A stretch of DNA of 64,000 nt from Eurosta solidaginis. Taxonomy: Eukaryota > Arthropoda > Insecta > Diptera > Tephritidae. The stretch lies in contig NC_090323.1 in assembly GCF_040869045.1 (NCBI RefSeq), positions 266,170,392 through 266,234,391 of the forward strand, read 5' to 3'. Below, piece after piece: positions 1 through 13,682 of this stretch (positions are counted from its first letter, which is position 1; each line of letters begins with the position of its first letter). The notes under the pieces were generated by a model. It was not told where the DNA came from. It saw only the letters and a program-made list of their open reading frames with translations, and searched no databases. The position numbers and the translations under genes were made by a program.

Positions 1-1636
1 TAACAAAACAAAACAAAAAATAATAATAATTTTGGTTTGGCACAATAATAATCGTTATAATGTATACGTTACACACAGAAGGACATTCCGAGATAGTAGA
101 CTGTATGGGTAAGTTGCATGATAAACAACAAAAACAACAACAATAAAATATTCACATTAAATACTATAAACAATAACAAATAAAAAAGCGAAAGACAAAA
201 ATTAAATTACAATTTTGTTTATATTTAACTTTTACTTCTTTTAATTCATTACATGGGCTTGACCTTGCAAATACACATATATACTAGCTATTCTAATGTT
301 TATTGTAGTTTGTGTTTTTGCAAATACTCTTCAAGAAATGCTTTAGCGAGCTCTATAATTCATTTTTACATATTGCGTTATTTCATTGTTCTCAGTTTTT
401 ATTGTCATAATAATTTATTGATACTCTTCAAATTAATTCTTGAATGTTTTAAGTGTCTGCTTCCATGTCACTATTCTCAATTAAAACCTTTCATCAATAT
501 AAATTTTACACAAATCAATCTCAGTATCGCATTTCTACATATTTGTTCCTTCTAAATTCTCCATCATCGAGTATGATTCTGTAAAATTAAATTAGCTCCA
601 GTTTGTTTATGGAAAATGTTGTTTCTTCATGCATACTCATATTTCATAAAACTCCCATTTACAAAGCATAATTTTATGTGTAGACACCCTAAAGGTTACA
701 ATCACTTTTTTACAAGAAATAAGTTTATTTTAATAACTTACCTTTGTTTCAAATAATTATTATTACTTTTCATATATCTTATTAGTTTTTACATACTTGT
801 TTTATTAACATAATTTTTGTTATACTCACTTACCTTCGTTTAGCGAATACGGCTCCACACGCCGCGAAAGTAACTCAACAAATGATATTGAAATAAGCCA
901 TCGGAACTCGGAAAACGAGCATTCAAAAGAACATTGAATTTATTTTAAACTCTGCTTAAATACAACATATATTTATAATTTGTTTTTATATGTACTTAAA
1001 TTTCAATAGTAGTGTTAAAGTGCAATTTTTTTATTTTTTATTTACTTAATTTTAAAAATTTTGTATATATATATTTGTTTATTATAATTTTTGTAATATA
1101 TTTTCAAGCTTCGTTTTTAGCTTGCGCTAAGTCTCGATAAAACTCACAAATACATAAATAGTATGAAAATAAGAAAAATGTATATGTGTCAACTACTTTT
1201 TTCTGCGTTAATGAGGAACCATCCTGATCTCCAAAAACCCAAAGTGAAGCTAACGTAGTACATTTGATCTTTTCCAAGGTTTAAAGGGAAATTTTAATTA
1301 TATGATTGTGAAAGTATTACGTTTAAATTAACGACCATAACTATAGTTTTCAAAAAATAATTTTGAAAAATAAATTTGAAAAATATATTCATATATACAT
1401 ATATCGACGGCAAAAGTGTAATACATATTTACCTATTTTGCCTATACCCAAAATTTTACTGGAGAACTTCTTTCTCGATTTTTTTTTTTCAAAATTACTC
1501 TGCATCAGAACACGAATAAAGTAGTCCCCATTGCAGAATTTTATTTATGAAGGTGATATCTTAGCTAAAAATGTATTGAAGGTATGTATACTGGAAAAAG
1601 GAAGTTTTGAAAAAATTCTAAAGTAAGGCGGTCTTA
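1..1636. other. AT-rich non-coding DNA, no gene seen
   Basis: The stretch is dominated by A/T runs and short repeats. The only open frames (for example 253-555) are low-complexity and have no recognisable protein features. It is either intergenic DNA or a 5' intron of gene A. It ends at the target-site copy of the LINE fragment that follows. Confidence 0.5.
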
Positions 1637-2057
1637 CTAACAAAGTTGCTTCTATCATTAAAAAGAGAGGACTGTAGATTCATGACGGGTATTCTGACCG
1701 GACACTGCCTTCTGGCGTCACATGCTCTTAAATTAGGCTTGGTCAGTGATAGCGGATGTAGGAAGTGCGGGTTGGAGGAGGAAACGATCGATCACGTTCT
1801 GTGCTCGTGCCCTGCACTTGCCAGGCTAAGACTCCAGCTATTAGGAGTGATAAAGCTGTCAGATCTAGAAGCAGCAAGTGGCTTAAGTCCTAGGAAGCTT
1901 CTAGTATTTGCCAAGAGGACGGAGTTATTTTATGACATAGGTCCTGGTTTTTGATAGGGTTTTTCAGTTTGGTCGTTAAAACAAACTTCTGGTAACACTA
2001 CGGACTCAATCAGTCTATGTGAGGTCCTCATGGACGGCCAGTTCAACGTAACCTAAA
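1637..2057 (+). mobile_element. 5'-truncated LOA-like LINE, 3' end
   Basis: The fragment is flanked by a perfect 13-bp direct repeat, TAAGGCGGTCTTA, at 1624-1636 and 2058-2070. That is a typical target-site duplication of a non-LTR retrotransposon. The frame 1646-1954 encodes the end of the LINE ORF2: a CCHC-type motif (CRKCG then HVLCSC) followed by a conserved tail ending at a stop. The same protein segment is encoded on the minus strand at 44.97-45.31 kb inside the long LINE, so this is a dead-on-arrival copy of the same family. It lies just upstream of the first visible exon of gene A. Confidence 0.85.
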
Positions 2058-2594
2058 TAAGGCGGTCTTAATACATATTCCCATTAAAGGAGTTTCTTTT
2101 TCTGTTAGGATAAATATAAATCTGAAAATTATAATTGTGTTTCACTTTTATGCCTTATGTACTTGGCCTGGTCCATTTTGTTTTGCGGTTTTATAAATTT
2201 TTCTCTTTTAATTTTCAATTGACACAACCCTCCGTCTTACAGTAACGCTCTGAAACAATGAAAAGAGGCCTCTTAAAAACACTTCTCACTGATCAAATCA
2301 TATTAAAATACTTAACAAAACACACACGTAGTATTCACAAAAAAAAAAAAAAAAAAAACACAATTATTCGAAAAATGTCGTCTGAATAAACGATTATAAA
2401 ACAAAACAAATACACTATCCAAAAATAAAGCTTTAGATAAAGTCACATGACTTATCGTCTACGGCACAAAACAGAAAAATAAATGTTAGAAATGCAATTA
2501 TAATTAAAAATTAACCAAAATTTAGAAAAAAAAAAACAAAAAAACATTGCTTTACACTTAAAACATAATCGTAGAGTGTGCGAATTTCAGGAGT

Positions 2595-5500
2595 ATGCTA
2601 AACTGCACAAATAGCTTGGAGCCTCAAAGTATGAATTCTGGCATCGAACATGCCGCATTGATGGTATCTGAGGAAAAGACCCAACATGACTCACGTAAGA
2701 ATCAAACAAACAATTTTTCTCTAAATCTCAACTTGTTTTTTTGTTTTTCATGTATTATTTGTTGTTTTGTGTTTGTGTATACACACATATTAATTCACTA
2801 ACACCAACAGCAATGAGAAATATAATTAATTAAAGTACACAAAATCTTTCATCTCTATCTATACACCCATATAACATATATATGAACTACCTTATATTCT
2901 ATATACTTCCAAAATAAAAAATGTCTGTTACAAATACAAATATAATAACAATGTACCAATGTAATGATGTTGCGTATATTGTATTCGTGAAAATATGTGC
3001 ATTTGAATACTAACAAAGTAATAAAATAATTATAGATTCAAAATACCAAAAAAAAAAAAAAAAAATATTTTATAAAGTGCGAAGCCTACACAAATTCATA
3101 ATTAACAATTATCACAACAATCAGTAAGCGCATAATAATTAATTAATCACTCATGCTTTCGTGTGTTTTTAAATTTTTTTTTGCTGATTTATTGTTTCAA
3201 TTTTAAAATTTTTAAGCTAAATTTATTTTCTATAATTAAATGCTGTCCACTGTTTTCCTTAGCTGAGCGATATGCATTATGACTGCAATACAATTATACA
3301 GTTAAAGCAACCTTATGGCGTTTTCTTTTCTGGGAAATATGTTACCCTTATGTTGCACTTTCAAATTCAAATTTTTTGAACAATGTCACCTGGCGCTTCG
3401 AAAAGCGAACGCACAAACTTACGAGAGAGCAGGGCGACATTATTTCCAGAAAAGAAAACGCATTAAAAACCCGATTGCGACTGCTACGATTTAATAATTA
3501 TTTGGTAAATGTGACCTTAATTTTTTTTCCGTTACTTTCACGGCGTAGGGGGAGCACTGAACTTGCTTCAATTGTTGTTATTAATGTTGTTATTAATGCT
3601 ACAAAGCCCTGAAGAAGCTTATAAAGATTAGTGAAACTTTGGGTGTTAGCAGTGGAAATTTACTTGTTTTATTCGCACTAAATCCGCTTTAGTTAAGATA
3701 AGGCTAAAGAATTTGTGTCAAAGCATTTTATATTCAAAATCGTTGAAGTTCAAATTTTCTAAATGATTTCATTCAGTAATCACAGTCTTTCATTTTTGAT
3801 GAGCAACTTTTATCATAACTGTAATTATTTTAAAATTTTATTGAGCTCAAGGCCGGTTTTAATAAAAACAAATAAATATGTTATTGTTTTAATTTATTTT
3901 TACTCAATATTTCGAATTCAGTCTGAATTCATCATCACGAGCTAGAAATACACAAAGTTAAAGAAATGTTACATATAGTAGACACACCTAATGACAAGAA
4001 AATTAATTTCAAATCCGACACTTCTAATTGTGCATACGCATACCGCAACCTTATAAAAAACAACAGACACCCCTAATGCATTTTTCATAAACATATACAT
4101 ATGTATATGTATGTATGTACTTGCATATTTACACCATCGTCTTGGTGACAACAACCACAACGCTAGGATGATCAGCTGAATCGTTACTGTTTTGCCGTCT
4201 TATGTATTGATGTTTTCCAATATTTTTGTTTACAAAAACTGTTCTTTAGTTTGTTTATATTTTCTGTTTTATTATGTTCAATACCTTTGTTACATATAAT
4301 TAGTGTTATACGATTTAGTCTTCTAATCACAGTTGAAGAAGTAAGTAGTGAAGTTTTGTTTTAAAATTTTTTGTTTGTGTATAAAAAAGGGCTTTTTTCG
4401 TTTTGTGTATCTCTAGCTCCTGATGATGAATTCAGACTGAATTCGAATTATTGAGTAAAAATAAATTAAAACAATAACATATTTATTTGTTTTTATTAAA
4501 ACCGGCCTTGAGCTCAATAAAATTTTAAAATATTTTATATTAACGGCCAAAAACATTCTACGTTATAACTGTAATTATTTAAATTAGGCGTGGTCACTGA
4601 TAGCATATGTAAGAAGTGCGGGTTGGAGGAGGAAACGATCAAGTATGTTTTGTGCTCATGCCCTGCGCTTGCCAGGCTAAGACTCTAGATATTAGGAGTG
4701 ATACGGCTGTCGGATCTAGAAGAAGAAAGTGGCATAACTCCTAAAAAGCTTCTTGCATTTGCCAAGAGGACAGAGTTATTTTATAACATATGTATTGGGT
4801 TTTAATAGGGTCGTTTCAGTTAGGTCGTTAAACAAATTTCTGTTAACACTACGTACTCATTTATTCTATGCGAGGTCCACATGGGCCGGCCAGTTCAACC
4901 TAACCTAACGTACCATAACTGTAATCGATTGCACACGAAATACATCTCGCGCAGCTCTCATTTATGTTTTTAAAAACTTTTGTCATATGCTTTCATTAAT
5001 CATTGATACCACTTACCACTGTATTTTTTGCTGAAGCTTATTTCTGTTAAATCATAACAATTCTTACATTTTTCGAAAATTTACAACAAACAAAGTGTAA
5101 CAATAATAAATATGTGTTTTTATGTAGAGAGTAAACCAGGGTTAAAGGCTTATAAGATCATATCTACGGCATCTTATTTAGGATAAGAAAATAAAAAGAT
5201 AAAACTTGTTTTTAAACATAATTTACACAAACCGCACTTCTTTTGCTAAATTGACCTTATATTTGAAATTCTCTTTTTAAGTCTTAAGTCGACAATTGGC
5301 ATTTATTTAATGGCTATTTTGTTATTATAAATTTTATTTGGACAATTTTCGAGAAATAAAGTTCGCATAAAACCAACCAACGAGCCAACTGTAATTTCTG
5401 CTGATGTTTTCCCTATCCAACGCCAGACAATTCCAAATTAACACACACCTACGAGCACACAATACTAGGAGCAAAAGTGATTTGCAAATTGTTCAGTAAT

Positions 5501-8500
5501 TTGATTCTTTTTTTATTTGTCTCTTACTTAAAATCTTTATTGAATTATATAACGAAAAGTATCAAAACCAATTTTAAAATCGTTTTAATAAAATTCTTAA
5601 CATTCGAAAAGTGTTTAAAGATCATGAAGAAAATGTTTAAATTTTTATTTGTAGTTTTGGGAAGCGTTTTCAATATGCAGTTTTGTTGTCGAATTAATTT
5701 TAGTCTGCCAAAGTGCAAGTTGGAAATCTCATTGATATTTGGGGATTTTGTTTGCTTTAAATTTTTTTCATTTACAAAATTAAATTATGAGCTTAATTCT
5801 GTATTCCGAACGATAGCTCAGATGAACGATTCGCCTCCAAACGATTTCGTCTAGCAATGGTATTATCTATCATTTTCGATAGGCCTTTACGTTTCTTACT
5901 TAATATCAAAAAGGAAGGCGAAGCAAATGTCAAATAATATGTTACCATCGTATAACATAATGCAAATACAGACGCTATTCGTCTCTGAGGCGAAACGAAC
6001 GTTCGTTCCGTAATAGAGAATGAGGCCATAAATTAAATATGGAATAAAATCTAAAACACCTATTACGAAATCAAAAATCAATGAGAATTTGGCAGACTAA
6101 GAGGAATTGGACTATAAAACTGCCTACTTGAAACGTTTCCTAGAACTCTAAAAAAAATAGAAATTTTTTCGAAGATTTATAAAAAATGTCTCGAATTTTC
6201 TATGTTTTCAGAAACGTTTTTGGTTCACGTAGTCGATACAATTTTGCTGCTATTATTTCACTAGCATATGAATTCATAAATTGTTATTATTTGAAGAGTT
6301 GAGATCAAAGTTTTGAAGAGAAATTTTAAAAAAATTAGAATGTGCCAATTTGTTTGTCAATGAATTTACTCTAACAAAGTGCGAATTTCAAGGAGCTAAC
6401 GCCTACAATTAAATTTTGTGAACTTTTTTATTGAAGAGCACAAATTCTTAAATATAAAAGTAGACTTCGTCCATTCGTTGGGCCATATAGGTATATGTGT
6501 GCAGTTTTAAATCACCCTGTATATTAAGAAATTGTCGCTAACTGCTTGCAATTTGAGTTGATCTTTTGGATTAAACTGTAAATTAGAGATTGTTTAAAAA
6601 TAAAATATAATTTTTAACCCTGAAAGGTATACTCTCGCGAATCAATATTTATTGTTTTTGTTTATGTACATAATTTACTGGAAATAAAGCTGCTATCGAC
6701 GTCTGAGTGAAGGATTCTCTGTCACAGCTATGCAAAATGCAAAATCTCAGCTATCTTTAAAAAATTATAACCATTTTTGAATAAATCTCTATCTTCTCAG
6801 AATTCGTTTCCAAATCCACCTAGAGATCTCTGCATAAATTCAGTGCGGTTACAATTAAGATATGAGGCTCATCAGTCAATTTCAAGATTGTGTTTTTGAA
6901 AAACAAAAAAAAAAATGGATATGGTTTGTTCAATCAAATACCGAGATATGCTTTTATTCCACTCAGCCGTCGATATACAAATAAAATCTAGAATATCATT
7001 CAAGTTTTGTAATGTGTTGTGCTTGTGGTTACAAAATATTAAATATCTCTTATTCATAATGAAATTCAACATATTCTCTTTTTTTCATGAATTACCTATA
7101 CAAAAAATCGGCAATTTTTGATTTACTATAAAATATATATTTAACTGCATGATAACATATCCCAACTATTATTTTAATAAAAAAAAATGTTTAACAAAAA
7201 AATCATCATTTGGCTAAAATTGTCTTAAATTTGAAACGTATTAATAAAAAAAAATTTTGATCAAAAATCTAAAATAATCGGACAAATTTGAAAACAAAAA
7301 TAAAAATTGCAATGAAATTATGTTTGAATAAATCAAAATCAAACTTCATCAACCAAATCAATCGGATCTCAATGAATCTTGTATGGGCTATATTCAAAAT
7401 TGCACATCTTTTATGAAATTAAAACATCCAACCAACTTTTATAAAACATATTAATTAAAAAGTGTTTGGAACCACTTCGTTCTCATTAACGGTTGAAGGT
7501 ATGGGTCCATATCCGCTAAGTGATGGCACAAATCTTCTGGGGCCAACAACAAATCTGGCCAGCAGCTCGACATGCTACACCAACTACGGAACGAACATTC
7601 ATACGCCAGTGCCGGCGCGCAAATGTCATTATGACTACACGTATGATCGCGATAGTTTTCGACGACATTCGGCGCATGGCAGGATGTCAGGTAGCATAAT
7701 TAATTTACAATTTCGGCAGTACTATGTATGTACCTTCACGAGAATCACAATAACAAAAAAAAAAAACTCACTGCAAATTCAAAAAGAAATTTAACACAGC
7801 AAGCAGAAACATCAGCAGCAGCAACTAATTTATGCACACAAATGAGCACACAGTCACACTAAACACACACACATACATGCATATCAACTAAAGTTCAAAC
7901 TCAAAATTGTTTAAATTTTGTAAATTGATTGCTGATAATATCCAAAATCTAAAATCCTACATTACCAGAGAAGTGAACTACTCATGTGGCCTGGAAAACG
8001 TTGCGTTGAGCTGCGGTATTTCGTTAAGCCCAATATGACGTTAAATCCGTTAACCGAACATGAACGCGTTGCGAACACGTAACCGTTAATAAATTATTTA
8101 GTGGTGGCATTTGTACACGATTGAGAATTTGCGATCTACCCAACTCTTGGTTGGACAGGGTGATAGTTTTATTATATTTCAGTGTATTTTCTGTGTGTAA
8201 TATTTCAGTTTATTTTAATTCTTAAATTTTGAGAATAATTGGTCGGTTTCTTTCTCTAGCTTCTAAATATTGCCTACCTGCATATATGTAATACTCCTAT
8301 ATTGCTACAAAAGGCTAGGTACATTCCCAAACATCAGAGTGCCGATATATTGCTGTTTAAACGTTTTTGTTTTTGTATTCAATAATCGAACGTACCTAAA
8401 TTTAAATTTTTTCTTGTCACTCTTATGCTGCTACAAACACAAAAATTTTATAGGCTGTCTTGTTTTGATTTCGAATTCAAAACACATTGCGACCATTTTC

Positions 8501-11500
8501 TGTTAGCAATATAGGAGTATTACATATATGCTAAGGCTGTGAACTGCATCCGGATTTTTCAACTGTCTGGATAAACGGGTTATTCGAATAACCGGATAGC
8601 AAAAAATGCGACTATCCGGATATCCGGATTCATAAATGGGAAATCGAGATATCCGATGTTCGGCTATCCGGATACGTAAACGGAAAATCCGGATATCCGT
8701 ATGTCCGGATACTGGAATATAAAAGTTGAATATCTGCGTATTAGAATTGAATGAAGTAAACATCGAAAAATTATTCACAAAATATGTTTGTAGATTATTA
8801 AATTAACGTCAAAAATTAAAAAGCTACAATTTTGCAAACAAGTGAAAATAAGAACAGTGCCATTTGTTCATAATGTGACAAAACGCTGTTAATTGATTTA
8901 AATGCCCCACGAATTTATTGTTATTAATGTTAAATAAACATATATGGTACATCAATTTGTTGATTTAACTGGATATCCAAAAGTACGGTTATTGACCGGA
9001 TCTTCATAAATCCGGATATCCGTATAGTTTCACAAACGAATATTAACCGTGTCAACGGATATCTGTATGGATATCCGGATATTCGAATATGCGGATAGTC
9101 CCAGTCCTAATATATGCCTACCTGCTTAGAAAAAAATTCAATTGAAAAACAAAAACCACTTAGTCGAGCAAAACTAGTATGTTGCTAAAATTTTTGTTGC
9201 GTTTCAATTGAAATTTTGTTTAAGCGAACAGAAAAAATTAAGAAGCTAGAGAAAAAAAGCCTATAATTTATTTGGAAAATCATTGTCTCATGGTATAACT
9301 CAACAGTTGCGTGCTCAGAACGCGTTTACCCCAAGAACTAAGTTTCCTTGATTATTTCCGCGTTCTTTTTGACTAAATCACCACGAATTGTGATCAATGA
9401 CGATAGCTCGTGAAGATTTCACAAATTTTCTCCATTCCTGGCCAGTCCGATTCGTGTCCATATCCAGTATTAAGTTTACAAAGCTTTGAATAATACTCCA
9501 TGACCTCGGCTACGGTCGTCGGGTGATCTAAAGGTTTATTATACATATCTCAGCCTCCATATTCACTACCTTAATGTTTCTACACGGCAAGTTATTACGC
9601 TTTATCGCTGATCATTTCACTGCAAGTAATAGTCTTCAAGATTTTGGATGCATGGCGGCGACTTTGTTCTAACCCAGTGTGACTGGTGCCACAGCCGTTA
9701 CAGGTATTGCGAAGTAGTGTATCGGCAACAGTGAACACAATAACTAAACTCCGCAAAAAAATAAACAGTCTTGCAGCCATTTTCCCCATATCTACAGATC
9801 GTTTTACATTGTCTTTTTCACCAGCACAGGATGACCAACTCTTTATTTATTCGAAAATTGTAAATAATTTGTAAAAAGAAATCGCAAAAATCTATTGCGA
9901 ATACACATAAACCAAGAAAAGAGCCTAAATTTTTTAAACACTTTTTCCTTGCACTTAACTGAGAGTCGATGTATCAATAAGCATGGAGAAAATGAAAATT
10001 TTGATAAAGTGTAGTTAAGTGGACAACTGAAAATAATGAAAACGGTCCTAAGTGCTGACACAAGTACCCCTCAGTTTTGTTGATGTATCTTCATTATCAA
10101 AAAACAAAAAATCATTCACGCTGATATTACCCGCTTCCATTACCTCCCGGATTATAATTTACATTCATTGTCAGCTGGGCTTAAACCTCTGTGGAACTTT
10201 TGATGTCGTCGGTGTTAAAGAACGAGCCTGTCCTGCGTAACTTTGCATAACATTAATCCGGAAGGCAAGAAAACTGTCTTCTAAAAAAACAACAACTCTA
10301 TTTTTATCATGGGCTAACAACGCAATGAAAATGTTTAACTCACAGATGTTTAAGTATTCCAGTGTAAAATATAATTTGATTTTAATTTTTTTACTACGAA
10401 AAAAAAAAATGTGAATTAAATTACCGTCTTTGAGTTTTTTGTATGCATATACCATTCCATGTATCGCCCTTACTGTGCATCTTGTTATTTACCGCATGCC
10501 CCTGAATATATAAAGCATCGCATGATCAACCGATCAACAATACCCGTTTTGACATCACATGTTTGTTGATTATTTTTATATCGCATGCAGAGTTGATGGC
10601 ATGAAATTAAGCTTTTGCATGTATTTTTCGTTTGAAAATGAAAACACTACAATATATTTTGAACACATAATTGCCTTACAAATAATGACACTATACTAGC
10701 GATGCTTTTTTTACGCGAGGTAGTGACAAAAATCATTTAAACGTTATACGAATATCAAACGAATTTTGTCACTACGTCATACCAACAGTATTTCCCCACA
10801 GCTTTATTTGAAATAAATACGTATAATTTCGTATTTTAATGAAACTTGTTTTTTATTTTTTAATCTACGACGTACGCATACTATCATGCAGCTGCATCAG
10901 AGCGTTGTTTAGAAGGCGGCCGAAATACACGCCAGGGCCAGAGCGGTGCCTCTGCGCCCCATCACCATCGTCAGCAAACACCTGCTTACCCGAGCAACGG
11001 GCCTTGACTGAGGAACGCCTCACCTCCTGAAACTGCCAGTGTACATTCAACGAATGCTGAACAACAATACCAACATCAACAGCAAAAACATTCACACCAA
11101 CAACAGCAGACACAGCAACATCATCACGTACATTGTAGCTATGATAAGGATATTGTATGTGATGACACGCAAGCGCACCTACAACAGTTACAACAACAGC
11201 AACAGCTTGGCGATCAATCCTCTACATACAATATGCACCAGCCGACTCACTGTCATAGTCATATTGCTTACGCGGAACCGCTTCAACAATCCTCTTCCAC
11301 ACCGACGCCACACCGCCACCAGCAACAACGCAAGCATAGTCATAGTCACAGCAGTCCACATCATAGCCGTCACACCTCACCCCATAGCCATCATTCACAC
11401 AGCCAACATTCATCACCACATCAATCACATCATCATTTGCTAGATACAACCGATTCATTAGCGCGTTCCTCGCACACACATCCACCACGTCCCACGGCCA

Positions 11501-13651
11501 ATACACAGTCATCATCAGCACATCATCAACATCATAATCATCGACGTCGGCGTTCGAGGCATAATCATCAACAACAACAAAATGACAATGGTAATACAGG
11601 AGGCGGAGGCGGAAGTGGTAATTCAAGTTTACATGGTCCACATGGTTACAGCCAACACGGAGATCAGCAGCAGCGCTACACAACGCGCCATCACGGTCAT
11701 GCGCATGTCGGCGGCTGCACACGACGTCATCGTTCGGTTACTGATATATCAAGTACTTCATTGAATACATGTCACAATCCCACTTGTGTCGATCGCGAAG
11801 TTCAAGATATACTAGTGCGTAGGACATGTTGTAGTTCGTCGCGTACCGAATTGGCACAATATTTTGCCGAGGATTTATATGGCTCAACTCGTCGGCCCTC
11901 GTCGTGTTGTACCTCATCCGATTATTGCTATCAAACCGATTCAACTAGTTTGTATGGCTCCCGCTCATCGCTAAGTCGCAACAATTCAATAAAGTCAGCA
12001 TCTGTAGTATTGCGCAAGAGACGTTTGCACCAGCGTCAGCCTAGCTACTCATCGATTTCGTTGCGTGGCTTGAATGGGGGACGCGCTAAAAGTCAGCCAG
12101 GGTCACTAACTTCGGTTTTCGAACGTGCCAAACAAATGGGTATCGATGCTGCAGATTTAGAGAAGCATGGTAGTGGTGGGAAAATTGTGGTATCACCTTC
12201 GAAAGTGACTATTGAACGTCAAATTTCAAAAGATGCGCTTAGCAACGATCTACCCGATTATGCTTGCTCTCCCTCACCCATACGTTGGAGCTTTTTGGCA
12301 GATGGCAAATCGCCAACAGAACTCGAGCAATCAAGTGAACAAGATACAAAAGATCCCTGGGCCTCGACAAATGAACAAGCACGCGAGTCGCAGAAAACGA
12401 AAAAGTGTGAACATCATAGCGAACAGCGAAGCGATCGTCATAGCGGGCATCGTGTATGCACAGCGCAACACAGCAGCCGTAAGCATACGCACGACGAACG
12501 TCCCAGCACATCAGCAGCAGCGGCACGTAAATGTCGGGAAAGTCCTTTCAACTGTGATTTTGAGGAATCATCCACTACTGTGCTTTTCCATCAAGAAGCT
12601 GATTCCTATAACAATTGTTGTAACAATTACATTCAATGTAATACATACCTCGATCAGGACCTGCAAATAACCAGCGAAGACATACATCAGTACCTCTCTA
12701 AGGGCAACCAGCAATCGAGTGATGTGCTGAATAACTCTAAGAATTATCCATTCCAACCCAGTAACGCCTTGGAATTCCAATATAAAAATAACTTCGCTAA
12801 CAACAATGGTGGTGGTGCAGCTTCCTCAGAAGGTGGTGACAGCGTGCGCGGTTATGAAATCTGTTTTCGACGCAACTCCAGCAAAGAAACGAACCTCAAT
12901 CAGAACTCTGCTCCTAACGGCGCTAGTATTGTGAATAATGAAGCTGAAGGCACCGGTTGTGTTACGTCGACATGCAGCAGCAACACACCGCTATCACCGA
13001 CTAATATTAACCTCTCATCGAGCACAAATAACATTAACATCGTGTTCGGAAATTACCCTGAATGCAATGCCAACGAAGTTAAATTCATTAATACAACACG
13101 CAGCGGTTCTGACGGTATTGCCGTCTCGACCGAAGCACATCACACTGGTTATCTACCCTACACTTACCCCAGTTATGATTATACAAATATGTCAGCGAAT
13201 TCAGTCTTTGATAAACCCTTGGGTATCGGTGAGCTACCTAAAGGCTTTGGCAGCACTGTTGGCGGTGCTGCTGAAGCGGAGGAGGGCGCAGTTGGTGGTT
13301 ATATGGGCACTTTGTGCGGCTCCATTACGGCCACAAGTGACGGACAGCAATCTTCTTTACTTCAATCACCTGTACCAACGGGCGTTTCATTTGAATCATT
13401 CGACGCTGCTTCCGATCATAATTTGATTTCGTGTCGTGGCAGTTTTCAGTTTACACCCACACCACGTTCACCATTATCACCTGCTTCATCAGCTTCATCA
13501 CCATGTCTTTCGGCTTCCATAAATCCGGCGTCTGCATCTTATGTGAATCATCCACATCATCCACACTTCCACTATAAGGCACATGGTGATGCTAACAATG
13601 ATGCACATCATTATCATAATCAACAAAATTGCGACTATGATCATGCTCAAC

Positions 13652-13682
<31 letters not shown>

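Larger units (their letters stand above)
3826..4540. mobile_element. Penelope-like element remnant with inverted terminal arms
   Basis: Arms of about 130 bp, roughly 3826-3955 and 4405-4540, are near-identical reverse complements. They share the segments GAGCTCAAGGCCGGTTTT and GAATTCAGTCTGAATTC. Each arm contains a hammerhead-like core. PLEs are known to carry hammerhead motifs in their terminal repeats and to end in inverted partial copies, so the assignment rests on architecture; no reverse transcriptase or endonuclease frame survives here. The interior (3960-4400) is AT-rich and anonymous. Confidence 0.6.
2695..7498 (+). other. Intron 1 of gene A
   Basis: The 4.8-kb intron runs from donor GTAAGA at 2695 to the acceptor ending TTGAAG at 7498. 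It hosts a short inverted repeat (3318-3463), a PLE remnant (3826-4540) and a LOA-like LINE fragment (4576-4914). The remaining parts, 2.7-3.3 and 4.93-7.49 kb, are AT-rich with no supported gene. The 125-codon frame at 5477-5854 is Phe/Lys/Leu-rich by composition and is not taken as real. Confidence 0.65.
7691..10891 (+). other. Intron 2 of gene A
   Basis: The 3.2-kb intron runs from donor GTAGCA at 7691 to the acceptor ending CATGCAG at 10891. It holds a 27-bp inverted repeat (8280-8306 and 8505-8531) and a hAT-type element (8532-9109). The segment 9.3-10.5 kb is less AT-rich and has short minus-strand frames (for example 9595-9789) that look like element debris but match no family I can name. 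Confidence 0.6.

Noticed and set aside
3604..3650. CTGAAGA followed by GAAA, resembling another hammerhead core
   Set aside because: No convincing stem II or stem I can be drawn; kept apart from the three better candidates.
5477..5854. 125-codon plus-strand open frame in intron 1 of gene A
   Set aside because: Composition is Phe/Lys/Leu/Ile from AT-rich DNA, with no domain and no splice support; it sits within a clear intron.
7462..7498. Extension of gene A exon 2 upstream to a GTG start
   Set aside because: The acceptor at 7498 gives the correct phase with exon 1, and an in-frame TAA lies just upstream (7456).
11222..11722. Minus-strand frame of 166 codons, Asp/Val/Cys-rich
   Set aside because: It is the antisense shadow of the His-rich coding exon of gene A.
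12212..13426. Other-frame plus-strand frames inside exon 3 of gene A
   Set aside because: They overlap the long in-phase frame and have no independent support.
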